Shown here piece after piece: positions 34,966-45,607 of a stretch of 64,000 nt of DNA. The stretch spans positions 81,848,445-81,912,444 of the forward strand of contig NC_092051.1 in NCBI RefSeq assembly GCF_003086295.3, in the 5' to 3' direction. Under the pieces are notes generated by a model that was not told where the DNA came from, ran no database searches, and saw only the letters and a program-made list of their open reading frames with translations. This DNA comes from Arachis hypogaea. Taxonomy: Eukaryota; Streptophyta; Magnoliopsida; Fabales; Fabaceae. Numbering within the stretch: the stretch's first letter is position 1; every line of letters begins with the position of its first letter. Position numbers and translations under genes: made by a program.

Positions 34966-36123
34966 GGTGGACCCGTTCCTTAATCTCCTTGTTCTTATTT
35001 TCCTGTTTTTCGTTTACTATGCTTCATGTTTATTTATGTTTGTGTCTTTATTAGATGATCATTAGTGTTTAAGTGTCTATGTCTTAAAGCTATGAATATC
35101 CTATGAATCCATCACCTCTCTTAATTGAAAACTGTTCTAAAAAAAAAAGAACAAGAAGTACATGGTTTCGAATTCATCCTTGAAACTAGTTTAATTATTT
35201 TGATGTGGTGACAATACTTTTTGTTTTCTGAATGAATGCTTGAACAGTGCATATGTCTTTTGATATTGTGGTTTATGAATGTTAAATATGTTGGCTCTTG
35301 AAAGAATGATGAAAAAGGAGAAATGTTGTTGATAATCTGAAAAATCATAAAATTGATTCTTGAAGCAAGAAAAAGCAGTGAATACAAAAGCTTGCAAAAA
35401 AAAAGAGAAGAGAAAAGAAAAAATGGCGAAAAAAAAAAGAAAAAGCAAGCAGAAAAAGCCAAAAGCTCTTTAAACCAAAAGGCAAGAGCAAAAAGCCAAT
35501 AGGCCTTAAAACCAAAAGGCAAGGGTAATAAAAAGGATCCAAGGATTTGAGCATCAGTGGATAGAAGGGCCTAAAGGAATAAAATCCTGGCCTAAGCGGC
35601 TAAACCAAGCTGTCCCTAACCATGTGCTTGTGGCGTGAAGGTCTCAAGCTAAAAGCTTGAGACTGAGCGGTTAAAGTCAAGTTCCAAAGAAAAAAAAAGA
35701 GTGTGCTTAAGAACCCTAGACACCTCTAACTGGGGACTTTAGCAAAGCTGAGTCACAATCTGAAAAGGTTCACCCAGTTATGTGTCTATGGTATGTATGT
35801 ATCCGGTGGTAATACTGGAAAACAGAGTGCTTAGGGCCACGGCCAAGACTCATAAAGTAGCTGTGTTCAAGAATCAACATACTGAACTAGGAGAATCAAT
35901 AACACTATCTAAATTCTAAGTTCCTATAGATGCCAATCATTCTGAACTTTAATGGATAAAGTGAGATGCCAAAACTATTCAAGAGGCAAAAAGCTACTAG
36001 TCCCACTCATTTGATTGGAGCTAAGTTTCATTGATATTTTGGAATTTATAGTATATTCTCTTCTTTTTATCCTATTTTATTTTCAGTTTCTTGGGGACAA
36101 GCAACAATTTAAGTTTGGTGTTG
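34966..36123 (+). other. F3 trailing region and PPT-like end
   Basis: Counterpart of 8455-9576, including an A-rich stretch at 35390-35460. Ends TTTAAGTTTGGTGTTG directly before the 3' LTR. No gene. Confidence 0.75.
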
Positions 36124-37791
36124 TGATGAGCGGATAATTTATACGCTTTTTGGCATTGTTTTTACATAGTTTTTAGTATAATTTAGTTAGTTTTTAGTAT
36201 ATTTTTATTAGTTTTTAAATAAAAATCACATTTCTATACTTTACTATGAGTTTGTGTGTTTTTCTGTGATTTCAGGTATTTTCTGGTTGAAATTGAGGGA
36301 CTTGAGCAAAAATCTAATTCAGAGGCTGAAGAAGGACTACAGATGCTGTTGGATTCTAACCTCCCTGCAATCAAAGTGGATTTTCTGGAGCTAAAGAAGT
36401 TCCAATGGCACGCTTTCAATTACGTTGGAAAGTAGACATCCAGGGCTTTCCAGCAATATATAATAGTTCATACTTTGCTCGAGTTTAGATGACGCAAACT
36501 GGCGTTCAACGCCAGCTTTCTGCCCTATTCTAGAGTTAAACGCCAGAAACAGGTTGCAAAGCAGAGTTAAACGCCAGAAACAGGTTACAAACTGGCGTTT
36601 AACTCCAAGGAAGACCTCTACACGTGAAAGCTTCAATGCTCAGTCCAAGCACACACCAAGTGGGCCCGGAAGTAGATTTCTGCATCATTTACTCATCTCT
36701 GTAAACCCTAGTAACTAGTTTAGTATAAATAGAACTTTTTACTATTGTTTTTATATCTTATCTTTTGATCATTTTTAGATCTCTAGACCTCCATGGGAGG
36801 CTGGCCACTCGGCCATGTCTACCTTATTTTCACTTATGTATTTTCAACGGTGGAGTTTCTACACCACATAGATTAAGGTGTGGAGCTCTGCTATTCTTCA
36901 TAAATTAATGCAAAGTACTATTGTTTTTCTATTCAATTCAAGCCTATTTCTTTTCTAAGATATTCATTCTCACACAAGAACATGATGAATGTGATGATTA
37001 TGTGACGCTCATCACCATTCTCACTTATGAATGCATGCCTGACAAACACTTCCGTTCTACATGAAAGCAAGCTTGAATGCATATCTATTAGCCTCCTGAT
37101 TTACGATCAGAATCTTCGTGGTATAGGCTAGAATTATTGGCGGCCATTCTTGAGATCCGGAAAGTCTAAACCTTATCTGTGGTATTCCGAGTAGGATCTG
37201 GGAAGGGGTGGCTGTGACGAGCTTCAAACTCACGAGTGTTGGGCGTAGTGACAGACGCAAAAAGATTACTGAATCCTATTCCAGCATGATCGAGAACCGA
37301 CAGATGATTAGCCATGCGGTGGCAGCATATTTTGGACCATTTTCACTGAGAGGACAGGATGTAGCCATTGACAACAGTGATGGCCAACATACAGCTTGCC
37401 ATTGAAAGGAGTAAGAAGGATTGGATGAAAGTAGTAAGAAAACAGAGGTTCAGAAGGAACAAAAGCATCTCCATACGCTTATCTGAAACACACACCAATG
37501 AATTACATAAGTATTTCTATCCTATTTTATATTTTATTTATATTTTAATTATCAAATCTCCATAACCAATTGAATCTGCCTGACTGAGAGTTACAAGGTA
37601 ACCATAGCTTGATTCAAGCCGACAATCTCCGTGGGATCGACCCTTACTCATGTAAGGTTTATTACTTGGACGACCCAGTGCACTTGCTGGTTAGTTGTGC
37701 GAAGTCGTGACAAAGAACTAAGATTATGAACGTGCGTATTAAGTTTTCAGTGCCGTTACCAAGGAATGAACGATCACGATTTTGCATACCA
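36124..37791 (+). repeat. F3 3' LTR
   Basis: TGATGAGCGGATAATTTATA to GCATACCA. TATA box 36724-36731. Palindromes 36495-36610 are better kept than in the 5' LTR (CTGGCGTTCAACGCCAG). No gene. Confidence 0.92.
36724..36731 (+). promoter_or_regulatory. TATA box, F3 3' LTR
   Basis: TATAAATA, same context as at 24855. It could drive read-out into the neighbouring F2 and W sequence. Confidence 0.6.
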
Positions 37792-37796
37792 AGGGT

Positions 37797-38031
37797 CAGA
37801 ATCCAATAGCATTTGCAGTCCTTTTTCAGCCTCTGAATCAGATTTTTGCTCAGGTCCCTCAATTTCATTCAGAAAATACCTGAAGTTACAGAAAAACACA
37901 CAAACTCATAGTAAAGTTCAGAAATGTAATTTTTGAATAAAAACTAATAAAAATATAATAAAAAGTAACTAAAACACACTAAAAACTATGTAAAAACAAT
38001 GCCAAAAAGGGTATAAATTATCCGCTCATCA
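37797..38031 (-). repeat. F2 5' LTR, outer fragment
   Basis: Begins CAGAATCCAATAGC right after F3's TSD and ends TCCGCTCATCA. Joined to 22792-24254 it completes one F LTR. Confidence 0.9.
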
Positions 38032-38069
38032 CTTTTTCTTAATTCAAGTTATATTTCAATTTTGCTTCT
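38032..38069 (+). repeat. W 5' LTR remnant between F2 and Y
   Basis: Thirty-eight bases left between the end of F2 and the start of Y. The last five, CTTCT, are Y's TSD, and the W LTR continues after 44509. Confidence 0.75.
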
Positions 38070-38893
38070 TGACGAACGGATTTTTGCCAGTAAAGAAATT
38101 CACAAATAAATTCTCGTTGAAAGTATAGTTTCTAAACCAAAAAGGAATCCTTTGTACAAAAACTTGTTTATCACTAAAGCAAACCCAATAAAATTAAACT
38201 GAAGTATTTAAACCTCGGGTCATCTCTCAAGGAATTGCAGGGAAGTGTACCTAGAATTGGTTATGAGATCGTATCTTTTTTTGGTGTTTTGAATAAGGAA
38301 CAAGAAAAGTAAATTGCAAGAATTAACCTCTAACTATGGAGGGAAGTCAAGTGGATGAATCAATTTGATTCCTCAAGTCCTAGTCAATTCCTAGGGAAAG
38401 ACTAGCTTTAGATGGATCCAAATCAACTAGCAACTTTCAACTATCAATCAACAAAGGAGTTTGATAACTCAAGAGTCTCCAATTACTCTACCAAAGCCAA
38501 TAATATAAAAACCTAACTTAAAATCCTCCCAAGCATTTTATCAAACACTTGGAAGGCATAACATAAAAACATAGAAATTAATAAGAGATAATAAAACCTA
38601 AGCAACCAATTGCAAGCATCAATAACACAAATTAAAGAAAGCAATCATAAATATGAAATACCTTAAACTGCATTAAATAGGAAATTGAATCTAACATGAG
38701 AATTCATGAACCAAATTGGCAACATAAAGTAATCAACAAAGGAAATAAATAAACTAGAATGCTAAGACAAATAAAAGTAGAAGAGAAACTAATTAAACTA
38801 AGATAGAAATCTAAAATTGAGAATAACTAAAATATAGAATCCTAAAACCTAGAGAGAGGAGAGAGCCTTTCTCTCTAGAAAACTTCATCTAAA
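38070..38893 (-). repeat. Y 3' LTR, truncated
   Basis: Matches 43011-43938 but lacks about 105 bp at 38326 (sequence 43267-43370 of the other LTR), with TTAA at the join, and lacks the whole U3 end including the palindromes. No gene. Confidence 0.85.
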
Positions 38894-39165
38894 GTGTAGC
38901 ATTTCGACAACGGTTTTAATGCGTTTCTTTTGTGCAATTCTTTAAACAACAATAAAAACTGTTGCTTAAAGCCAACTCATGGTAACGGTTATAAAACCGT
39001 TCTTTAAAATAGTCAAACAGAACGGTTTTACTGTGTTGCTAGAAATTAATGAAAAATGAAATTCACCTGTAACACTTTAAAAAACCGTTGTCTAAACCTA
39101 TCTAAGAGAACGGTTTTAAGGCGTTGCAAAATTTGGCGTTGCTAAAGGCCATATTTGTTGTAGTG
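38894..39165. mobile_element. CACTA-type DNA transposon fragment
   Basis: Ends ggccatatttgttgtagtg, the complement of CACTACAACAAATATGG, a typical CACTA (En/Spm) terminus. Inside are repeated sub-terminal motifs AACGGTTTTAA, GGCGTTGC and their complements. The other end (gtgtagcatttcg) is not a clean terminus, so this is a truncated or decayed copy of about 270 bp. No transposase. Confidence 0.7.
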
Positions 39166-40550
39166 CTGGTTTCACATGAGTAGGTACCCAAATTCCCAAT
39201 ATTCACATAAAGTAGAAACATAACACATTCCCATTAACCCAGGTTCTCACAGTTTCCCACACTTAATTGATACACAATCTCTATCTTATGCTAACCAAAG
39301 ATTCAATTGGGGTAATTAGTTGTTTTTCCGCTTAAGGCTAGTGATGTGGTAAAATATAGAACAAATGGGGATTAAAAGGCTCAAAGTGGCCAACAAAGGT
39401 AAATGGAATATTTGGGAAAGGTGAGTTAATAATAATTGATGGCCTCAATCATATGTATGCATGCAAATACACTAAACAATGAACATATAGAATGGAACAA
39501 AATATAGATTACAATCATAGAGAAGGAAACACACAAGAATAAAAATCATGGTTAAATAGTATAACCATATAATTAAGCTCAAATCTCACAGGTTGTGTGT
39601 TCTTAGCTATAATTCATGTTCCAAATTACAGTCTTCCAACAAGTTTAACACAAATTTTTAATTTAATTTAGTGAAATGCTATAAAAAGGTCTTAAAAGAG
39701 AAAATATTACTTCAACCAAGTAGTAGCTAAATGCAAAAAATCAAACAAACATGCAATCAAATATGCAAATGCAACAACTAATTTAACAAAGAAAATTAAA
39801 CATTGGTGTTGAGAAGGAAATAACTAACCCACGGAAGTTGGTATCGACTGCCCCACACTTAAAGAGTGAACCGTCCTCGGTGCATGCAAAGAAGTGCAAG
39901 TGGACGGGCTGCTACAACTGATGCTTTTTCCGAAATTGTGCCGATGGACTTGTCTGTTACCCCATTCAGAAGCTATCCCTTTTTCATCTTTGGTGGCCAT
40001 CCTAAAAGAAGACGAAAAGGAAAAAAAGTTACCCAAAAACAAAGATAAGAAAACCATTAAAACTTAGGTGAGTTAATGCCAATTAATGAGGGTCTCAATT
40101 ACATGGTAGCTACAACATGCATGTGAGAAAATAGTAGAAGCAAATGGCATATCAATAGTGCAAAAATTGCAACAAAGAGGAAGAAATAGTGGGTAATGCA
40201 GGATAGTATAAGCGTATGTCAATGCAAATGGAATACATGTATTATAAAAGATTAGCATTGACTATGAAGAATAATACCCAACAATGTAAAACAAGATACG
40301 AAGCACCAAAATAATGAAAAAAAATGCAACAGTTGAATAAGAACATTTAACACCAATGGTAAAATAAGAACTTAGAAAAGAAAATAAAAATAGGCACAAG
40401 ATTAAAATGCAATGAATGAAAGTATGCAAATAAATTAAGTAAAATATAACGAAAGAGAATAAGGATGAGAAGTGAAAGGGATGAAGAAGATGAACGTAAG
40501 AAAGGAGGAATAAAAAAAGGGGAGAAGATAGAAGAAAAGGGAAGGGAATG
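39166..40550 (-). other. Y trailing region, no ORF2
   Basis: Non-coding, A-rich, homologous on the minus strand to the Z trailing region (phrases gaggccatcaa, ctagccttaagcggaaaaac). TTTAAGTGTGGGGCAG, like the polypurine tract of Z, occurs near 39852-39867 on the minus strand. The frame at 39824-40057 may hold a scrap of coding sequence but I cannot identify it. Confidence 0.65.
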
Positions 40551-40554
40551 AAGA

Positions 40555-40975
40555 ACGGGACGCGACGTACGAGTGCAAGGCATGCGTGCGCGTGAAAACT
40601 GCATTAACCATGTGACGCGTACGCGTCGCCCACGCGTACGTGTGGGTGGTCTGAGAGTGAAAGGACACGCACGCGTCAGGGACGCGTACGCGTGGGTGAT
40701 GTTGTGCCTCTAGCACAATCCCATCGCAAGGGCGGCACAACTCTCGGGTCAAACACCCATATACGCCGATTGTCCTATCCACGCGTGCGCGTGCTTGACG
40801 CGTACGCGTGGATTTCCCAGGTTGCAGGTGACGTGCACGCGTCCTAGACACGTACGCGTGGCTCGAATTGTGCGCAGAGCACACCAGCTGCACAATTCCA
40901 TCACAATTTTCTGTTCGTTGGATGGGATAGCAAAATTTGGAATCAGCGCCCACGCGTGGCCTACGCGCACGCCTA
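40555..40975. repeat. Y internal palindrome cluster, ACGCGTACGCGT type
   Basis: About twelve sites such as gacgcgtacgcgtc, cacgcgtacgtgtg, cacgcgtgcgcgtg, gacgcgtacgcgtgg and acacgtacgcgtgg in 420 bp. The same site type occurs in the Y LTR at 44094-44205. Confidence 0.88.
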
Positions 40976-41170
40976 GGTTGCACCATTTTTTTTTATGCAG
41001 AATGCAAAATGCAGAATGCAGATGATTATGCAGAAATTATGAATGAACACCAATAAGAATAAAATAAAATAAAACTAAAAATAAAAATGAAAGATTATAC
41101 CATGGTGGGTTGTCTCCAACCTAGCACTTTTAGTTAAAGTCCTTAAGTTGGACATTTGGTGAGCTCCTTG

Positions 41171-42852
41171 TCATGGTGGCTTGTGCTTGTACTCGTCTTG
41201 AAACTTCCACCAATGCTTGGACTTCCAATAAGCTCTAACATCTCCAAGTAAATTCTCCAACCTTTGATGGAGTTCTTCACAAGCTTTAAGCTCCCAAAAT
41301 TGATCCTCTTGTATGCTGGGGTCCCAAATCTTGTTTCTACACACGTCTTCAAGTTGATCATCATGATTCTATCCGGATGGTTCAGCCTTGGAATTCTCAT
41401 TTAATTGCCCAAACATCCTCCTAGACCCAATCAATTGAGAATTATACCAACCCTTGCAATTGGGCCTTGAGCTTCCCACCATAATGAACCTAGGATGTTG
41501 TTGCCAACCGCTAACCATCTCCCTTTTTACTCTTAAGACCGCATATAGCTCTAAGTTGTCCATCCTTTTCAAGAAGACCATATTCAAGTGGGAAGGTACA
41601 GTTCAAGGATAAGAATTTTACCCACTTGAATGTTGTGTTGGATGGTAATGGCTTGGGGGGAGGTATCTCCAGTGGTAGCCTTGTCAATGTGTGCTTCACT
41701 TTCTTAGGCTCCTCTTTGATGATCTCCACCTCTTGACAAGCTTCTTCAATTTCAACCTCTTCCTCTTTAATCTCCATATCTTGATCAACCTCTTCAAAGT
41801 CTTTAACCATGATATGCCTTGGAGGTTGTACACCCTCCTCAACATCAAATTCAAACGTCTTGGAAGGAGGCTCTATGACTTGACTTTCCCATGGAGGTTC
41901 CGCATCTCCTAAGTCTTCAACCAATTCCTATTCTTTGATAATTTCGGCCTTCTCCACTTGCTCTAATACAAAATCAAACTCCTCCTTGATATCGCTTAGT
42001 GTAGAGTTGTCTTCAATGATGGAGCTTCCCTCTTGTTCAACCTTTACTAATTCTTCAACTATTCCTTCATCTTCAATGGTTTCTCCTACCTCTATCTTTT
42101 GGGCCTCCTCTTGCTTCTCTTGAAGTATGTGTGCATAAAACCGATCCATTACGTCCCTAAGACGATGCCTTCTCTCTTGTTCCGGGTCAGTAGCATAATT
42201 GGGATCATGTTTCTCTTGGATTGATGTATATGGGTATTCTTGCACGGAGGGTGGTGATGCAGTAAAACTTGAGGGTTGAATATTGGAGGTAGAGGGTTGG
42301 TCCATGCGGGATATAAGATTTTAAAGTTTAGAGGTGAGACCAATGAGAGTAGAGATAAGTGTGGTTTGACGCTCTCTTTGCCCTTGGCGAATAACATTAA
42401 AGTTATCATTTATGGGAGCTTGGGGTGGATAAGAGGGTTCATTTGTCGGGAGAAAAGGCTGATGATAGGAAGGTGGTTCATCTTGATAAGGATATGGAGA
42501 CGGTGTATATTGAGGTGGTGGTTCTTAGAAGTATGGCTCGTAAGGCTCTTAGTATGGTGGGTAAGGATTAGGGTTATATGGGGGTGTTTGGTGGTAAGGG
42601 ACTTGTGAGTATGGTGGATCAAAATTATATTGAGGAGGAGGCTCATAGGTATAGTGTGGCTCATAACCATTGTCCTGGTATGCCTCTTGGAATGGCTCTT
42701 GGTCATAGTATGTTGGTGGAGGTTGTTGCCAAGAGGGTTAATTAAATTCTTGTTGCTCCTCCCATCTTTGATTGTCCCAACCTTGATGCATATTTTCATT
42801 GTAGCTTCCATTCTCTACAACATAATTTAACTAAACTCATAGCCAAAGGGGT
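41171..42852 (-). pseudogene. Y ORF1, acidic unknown protein, broken
   Basis: Relative of Z ORF1. The start codon equivalent reads ATA instead of ATG near 42860, and the N-terminal part has stops and frameshifts. Two open blocks in one frame, 42305-41928 and 41924-41511, are split by a TAG and carry EFDFVLEQVEKAEI, VEDLGDAEPPWESQ and FPLEYGLLEKDGQLRAICG. After a frameshift the end is read as GSRRMFGQLNE and KHWWKFQDEYKHKPP with TGA at 41171-41173. The C-terminal block is well conserved with Z although the acidic middle is not. I recognise no named domain. Confidence 0.75.
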
Positions 42853-42990
42853 GAGAATTTATACTAGCTAAATAAAATAAAAACAAAAACTAGTAAAAAT
42901 AAGCAACTAAGTCCTAAACTAACAAAAACTAGCAAACAAGCAAAAAGCAAATATTTACAATAACCAATAATAAGGCACACGTTTGCAATT

Positions 42991-43007
42991 CCCCGGAAAC
43001 GGCACCA
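42991..43007 (-). other. Primer-binding site of Y
   Basis: Minus strand TGGTGCCGTTTCCGGGG, two mismatches from the tRNA-Asp complement, three bases from the LTR. Confidence 0.8.
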
Positions 43008-43010
43008 TTT

Positions 43011-44504
43011 TGACGAACGGATTTTTGCCAATAAAGAAATTCACAAATAAATTCTCGTTGAAAGTATAGTTTCTTAACCAACAAAGAATCCTTTTGTACA
43101 AAAACTTGTTTGTCACTAAAGCAAACCCAATAAAATTAAACCGAAGTATTTAAACTTCGGGTCGTCTCTCAAGGAATTGCAGAGAAGTGTACTTAGAATT
43201 GGTTATGAGATTGTATCTTTTTTGGGGTTTTGAATAAGGAACAAGAAAAGTAAATTGCAAGAATTAAATTAATAGCTAATAAAGCTCTTGGCAAGGTATG
43301 AGAATTAGAAGTCCTATCCTAGCTATCCTTATCAATTGTGATGAGAATTGTCCATTGCTCCCACTTAGTTAACCTCTAACTATGGAGCGAAGTCAAGTGG
43401 ATGAATCAATTTGATTCCTCAAGTCCTAGTCAATTCCTAGGGAAAGAATAGCTTTAGAGGGATCCAAATCAACTAGCAACTTTCAACTATCAATCAACAA
43501 AGGAGTTTGATAACTCAAGAGTCTCCAATTACTCTACCAAACCCAAGAATATAAAAACCTAACTTAAAATCCTCCTAAGCATTTTATCAAATACTTGGAA
43601 GGCATAACATAAAAACATAGAAATTAATAAGAGATAATAATACCTAAGCAACCAATTGCAAGCATCAATAACACAAATTAAAGAAAGCAATCATAAATAT
43701 GAAATTCCAAAAATTGCATTAAATAAAAAATTGAATCTAACATGAGAATTCATGAACCAAATTAGCAACATAAAGTAATCAACAAAGGAAATAAATAAAC
43801 TAGAATGCTAAGACAAATAAAAGTAGAAGAGAAACTAATTAAACTAAGATAGAAATCTAAAATTGAGAATAACTAAAACTGAGAATCCTAAAACCTAGAG
43901 ATAGGAGAGAGCCTCTCTCTCTAGAAAACTACATCTAAAACCTAAATTGTGAATAATTAGAAGTGAATGAATGATTGAATGTTGTGTGTTGAGTCTCTGC
44001 TTGTCCCCTGGCTTTAGTCTGCATTTCTGGGGCGAAAACTAGGTCCAAACTCAGCCCAAAATTGCCCCCAGCGTTTTCTGTGATTTCTGCAGGTAGCGCA
44101 TGTCACGCGTACGCATCAGTAATGCGTACGTGTCGATGGTCATCCTCGCGTGTCACGGGTATGCGTCAGGCATGCGCACGCGTGAGCCATGCGTGCGCGT
44201 CATTTCTCGCTTGTTGTCTCCTTTATTTCTTGTGCTCCTTCCCTTTTTGCAAGCTTCCTCTGCATCCTCTAAGCCATTCCTGCCCTATAAAGCCTGAAAA
44301 CACTTAACACACAGATCACGACATCGAATGGTAAAAAAGGAAATTAAAAATATACAATTTAAAGGCTTAGGAAGCAAGTTTTCAATTATAGATCAAAACT
44401 AGAAAGGAATTGTAAAACCATGCAAATTGTATGAATGAGTGTGCAAAGACTTAATAAAACCACTCAATTGAGCACAAGATAAACCATAAAATAGTAGTTT
44501 ATCA
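43011..44504 (-). repeat. Y 5' LTR
   Basis: Plus strand TGACGAACGG to GTTTATCA, 1,494 bp. Palindrome block 44094-44205 (gtcacgcgtacgcatc, gcgcacgcgtgagc). Hairpin CGAAGtatttaaaCTTCG near 43144. No gene. Confidence 0.9.
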
Positions 44505-44509
44505 CTTCT

Positions 44510-45365
44510 CTCTTGCAATTTTAATTTCTTGTTGATAAATTTGATGTTTGATGTTTATTACATGCTTTCTTGTGTTATTCTTGTTGATTGACATCAATTG
44601 TTGCTTTTAGTTTCAAACCTTTACTCATTTTCCTCATGTTTAAGCTTTTTGCCCACCAAGTGTTTGACAAAATGTCAAACATGGTTTTAGGCTAAATTTT
44701 TTGTTCTTGGCTTGGGTAAAGTGAGCAATTGGGTTCCTAGAGTTGGACTGTCCAACATTTAGTTTCAATTCTTAGGTTGTTAATTGTTCTTGTTCCCACT
44801 AACGCTAATTTGTTGCTAAAGTAATTAGCAAGAAAGTTAGGATTTATGGGTTAAGGACAATTATGCTCATTTAACTTACTTTCCGATTTGAGGGTTGATC
44901 AAGTGAGACTAATCCATCATAATTGTCATAGTTGTGGTTCCAACAAGGAAAGGACCCTTAGCTCACTCCAAGCCAAGACTCTTTTTGATGCTTTTAATCT
45001 TTCATACATTTTCATGTTAATCTCTTTTATACTTTACTTGTTTATATTACACAGTTAGTTTTTTAATTTCTTAATTAGTTCAATCATTACAATTTTGCAT
45101 GTTCTTTTATTGCTTTATGTGTTCATTTCTTCATTCACAAACCTTTGATCACTACAACCGGATTTGCACATTCATTGCTTTAGAGTACTCCTTGGGAGAC
45201 GACCCGGGAGTCAAATACTCTCGGTTTTAAAATAGTTTTGAATTGTGACACATCTTGTGAACCTCTAATTTGATTGGTGGCCAACTTGTTGGGTTAGGAC
45301 TATACTTACAACGCTAACCCCCATTTTGGGAAAAATTCCTAACCTATGCAATTTGGCTCTCGTCA
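44510..45365 (+). repeat. W 5' LTR, end portion
   Basis: Continues the W LTR after Y and ends GGCTCTCGTCA just before the PBS. It contains the U5 motif gacgacccgggagtcaaatactctcgg near 45199, shared in modified form by the other LTRs. No gene. Confidence 0.8.
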
Positions 45366-45370
45366 AATTT

Positions 45371-45388
45371 TGGCGCCGTTGCCGGGGA
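45371..45388 (+). other. Primer-binding site of W (perfect tRNA-Asp match)
   Basis: TGGCGCCGTTGCCGGGGA, 18 of 18 complementary to the 3' end of plant tRNA-Asp(GUC). It is the best-kept PBS here although W is the oldest layer. Confidence 0.92.
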
Positions 45389-45607
45389 GTTCACTTTAAG
45401 TGCAATGAGTGCTAGAATTTTGGTTGTTGTAAATATGTGAATAGTGTAAATATTTGATTTTTGATTTGCTACTTAGCGCTAATTATAGACATTACTTTTT
45501 TCTTTAGTTAATTTTTAGTATTTGTTGATTGTTAAGTGGTTCTTGTTTACTTGCATATCTTTATTTTGCTTTTCATAATGCATGGTTTTCATTGCCTCCT
45601 TAGTAGA

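Larger units (their letters stand above)
24255..37791 (+). mobile_element. F3, complete F-family element carrying insertion T, 13.5 kb
   Basis: LTRs 24255-25921 and 36124-37791, TSD AGGGT (24250-24254 and 37792-37796). Inserted into the F2 5' LTR in opposite orientation. It has the same gene order as F1 and likewise no RT, RNase H or integrase. Without the 2,963 bp of T and its TSD it would be about 10.57 kb, close to F1. Confidence 0.92.
17685..38031 (-). mobile_element. F2, same family as F1, split by F3, left part off-window
   Basis: Sequence of F2 is present at 17685-24254 and 37797-38031; F3 (24255-37791) is inserted in its 5' LTR. Its ORF2 and 3' LTR should lie left of X, outside the window. 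The 5' LTR ends ATCCGCTCATCA at 38031, and the next five bases, CTTTT, are the expected TSD. It carries PBS, leader, gag-pro and palindrome cluster like F1, but is more decayed. Confidence 0.88.
38070..44504 (-). mobile_element. Y, deleted non-autonomous element, 6.4 kb
   Basis: TSD CTTCT at 38065-38069 and 44505-44509. 5' LTR 43011-44504, PBS, ORF1 remnant, palindrome cluster and trailing region are present; ORF2 is missing. The 3' LTR is cut to 38070-38893 next to a CACTA-like piece. The trailing region (39166-40550) matches that of Z (58300-58500) on the opposite strand, so Y is a deletion relative of Z. Confidence 0.88.

Noticed and set aside
39824..40057. Possible small gene (MATKDEKGIASEWGNRQ)
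   Set aside because: Short, in the Y trailing region, with no recognisable family; kept only as a possible scrap of coding sequence.
40435..40986. 183-codon open frame
   Set aside because: Covers the Y palindrome cluster and an A/G-rich stretch; no start context and no family resemblance.
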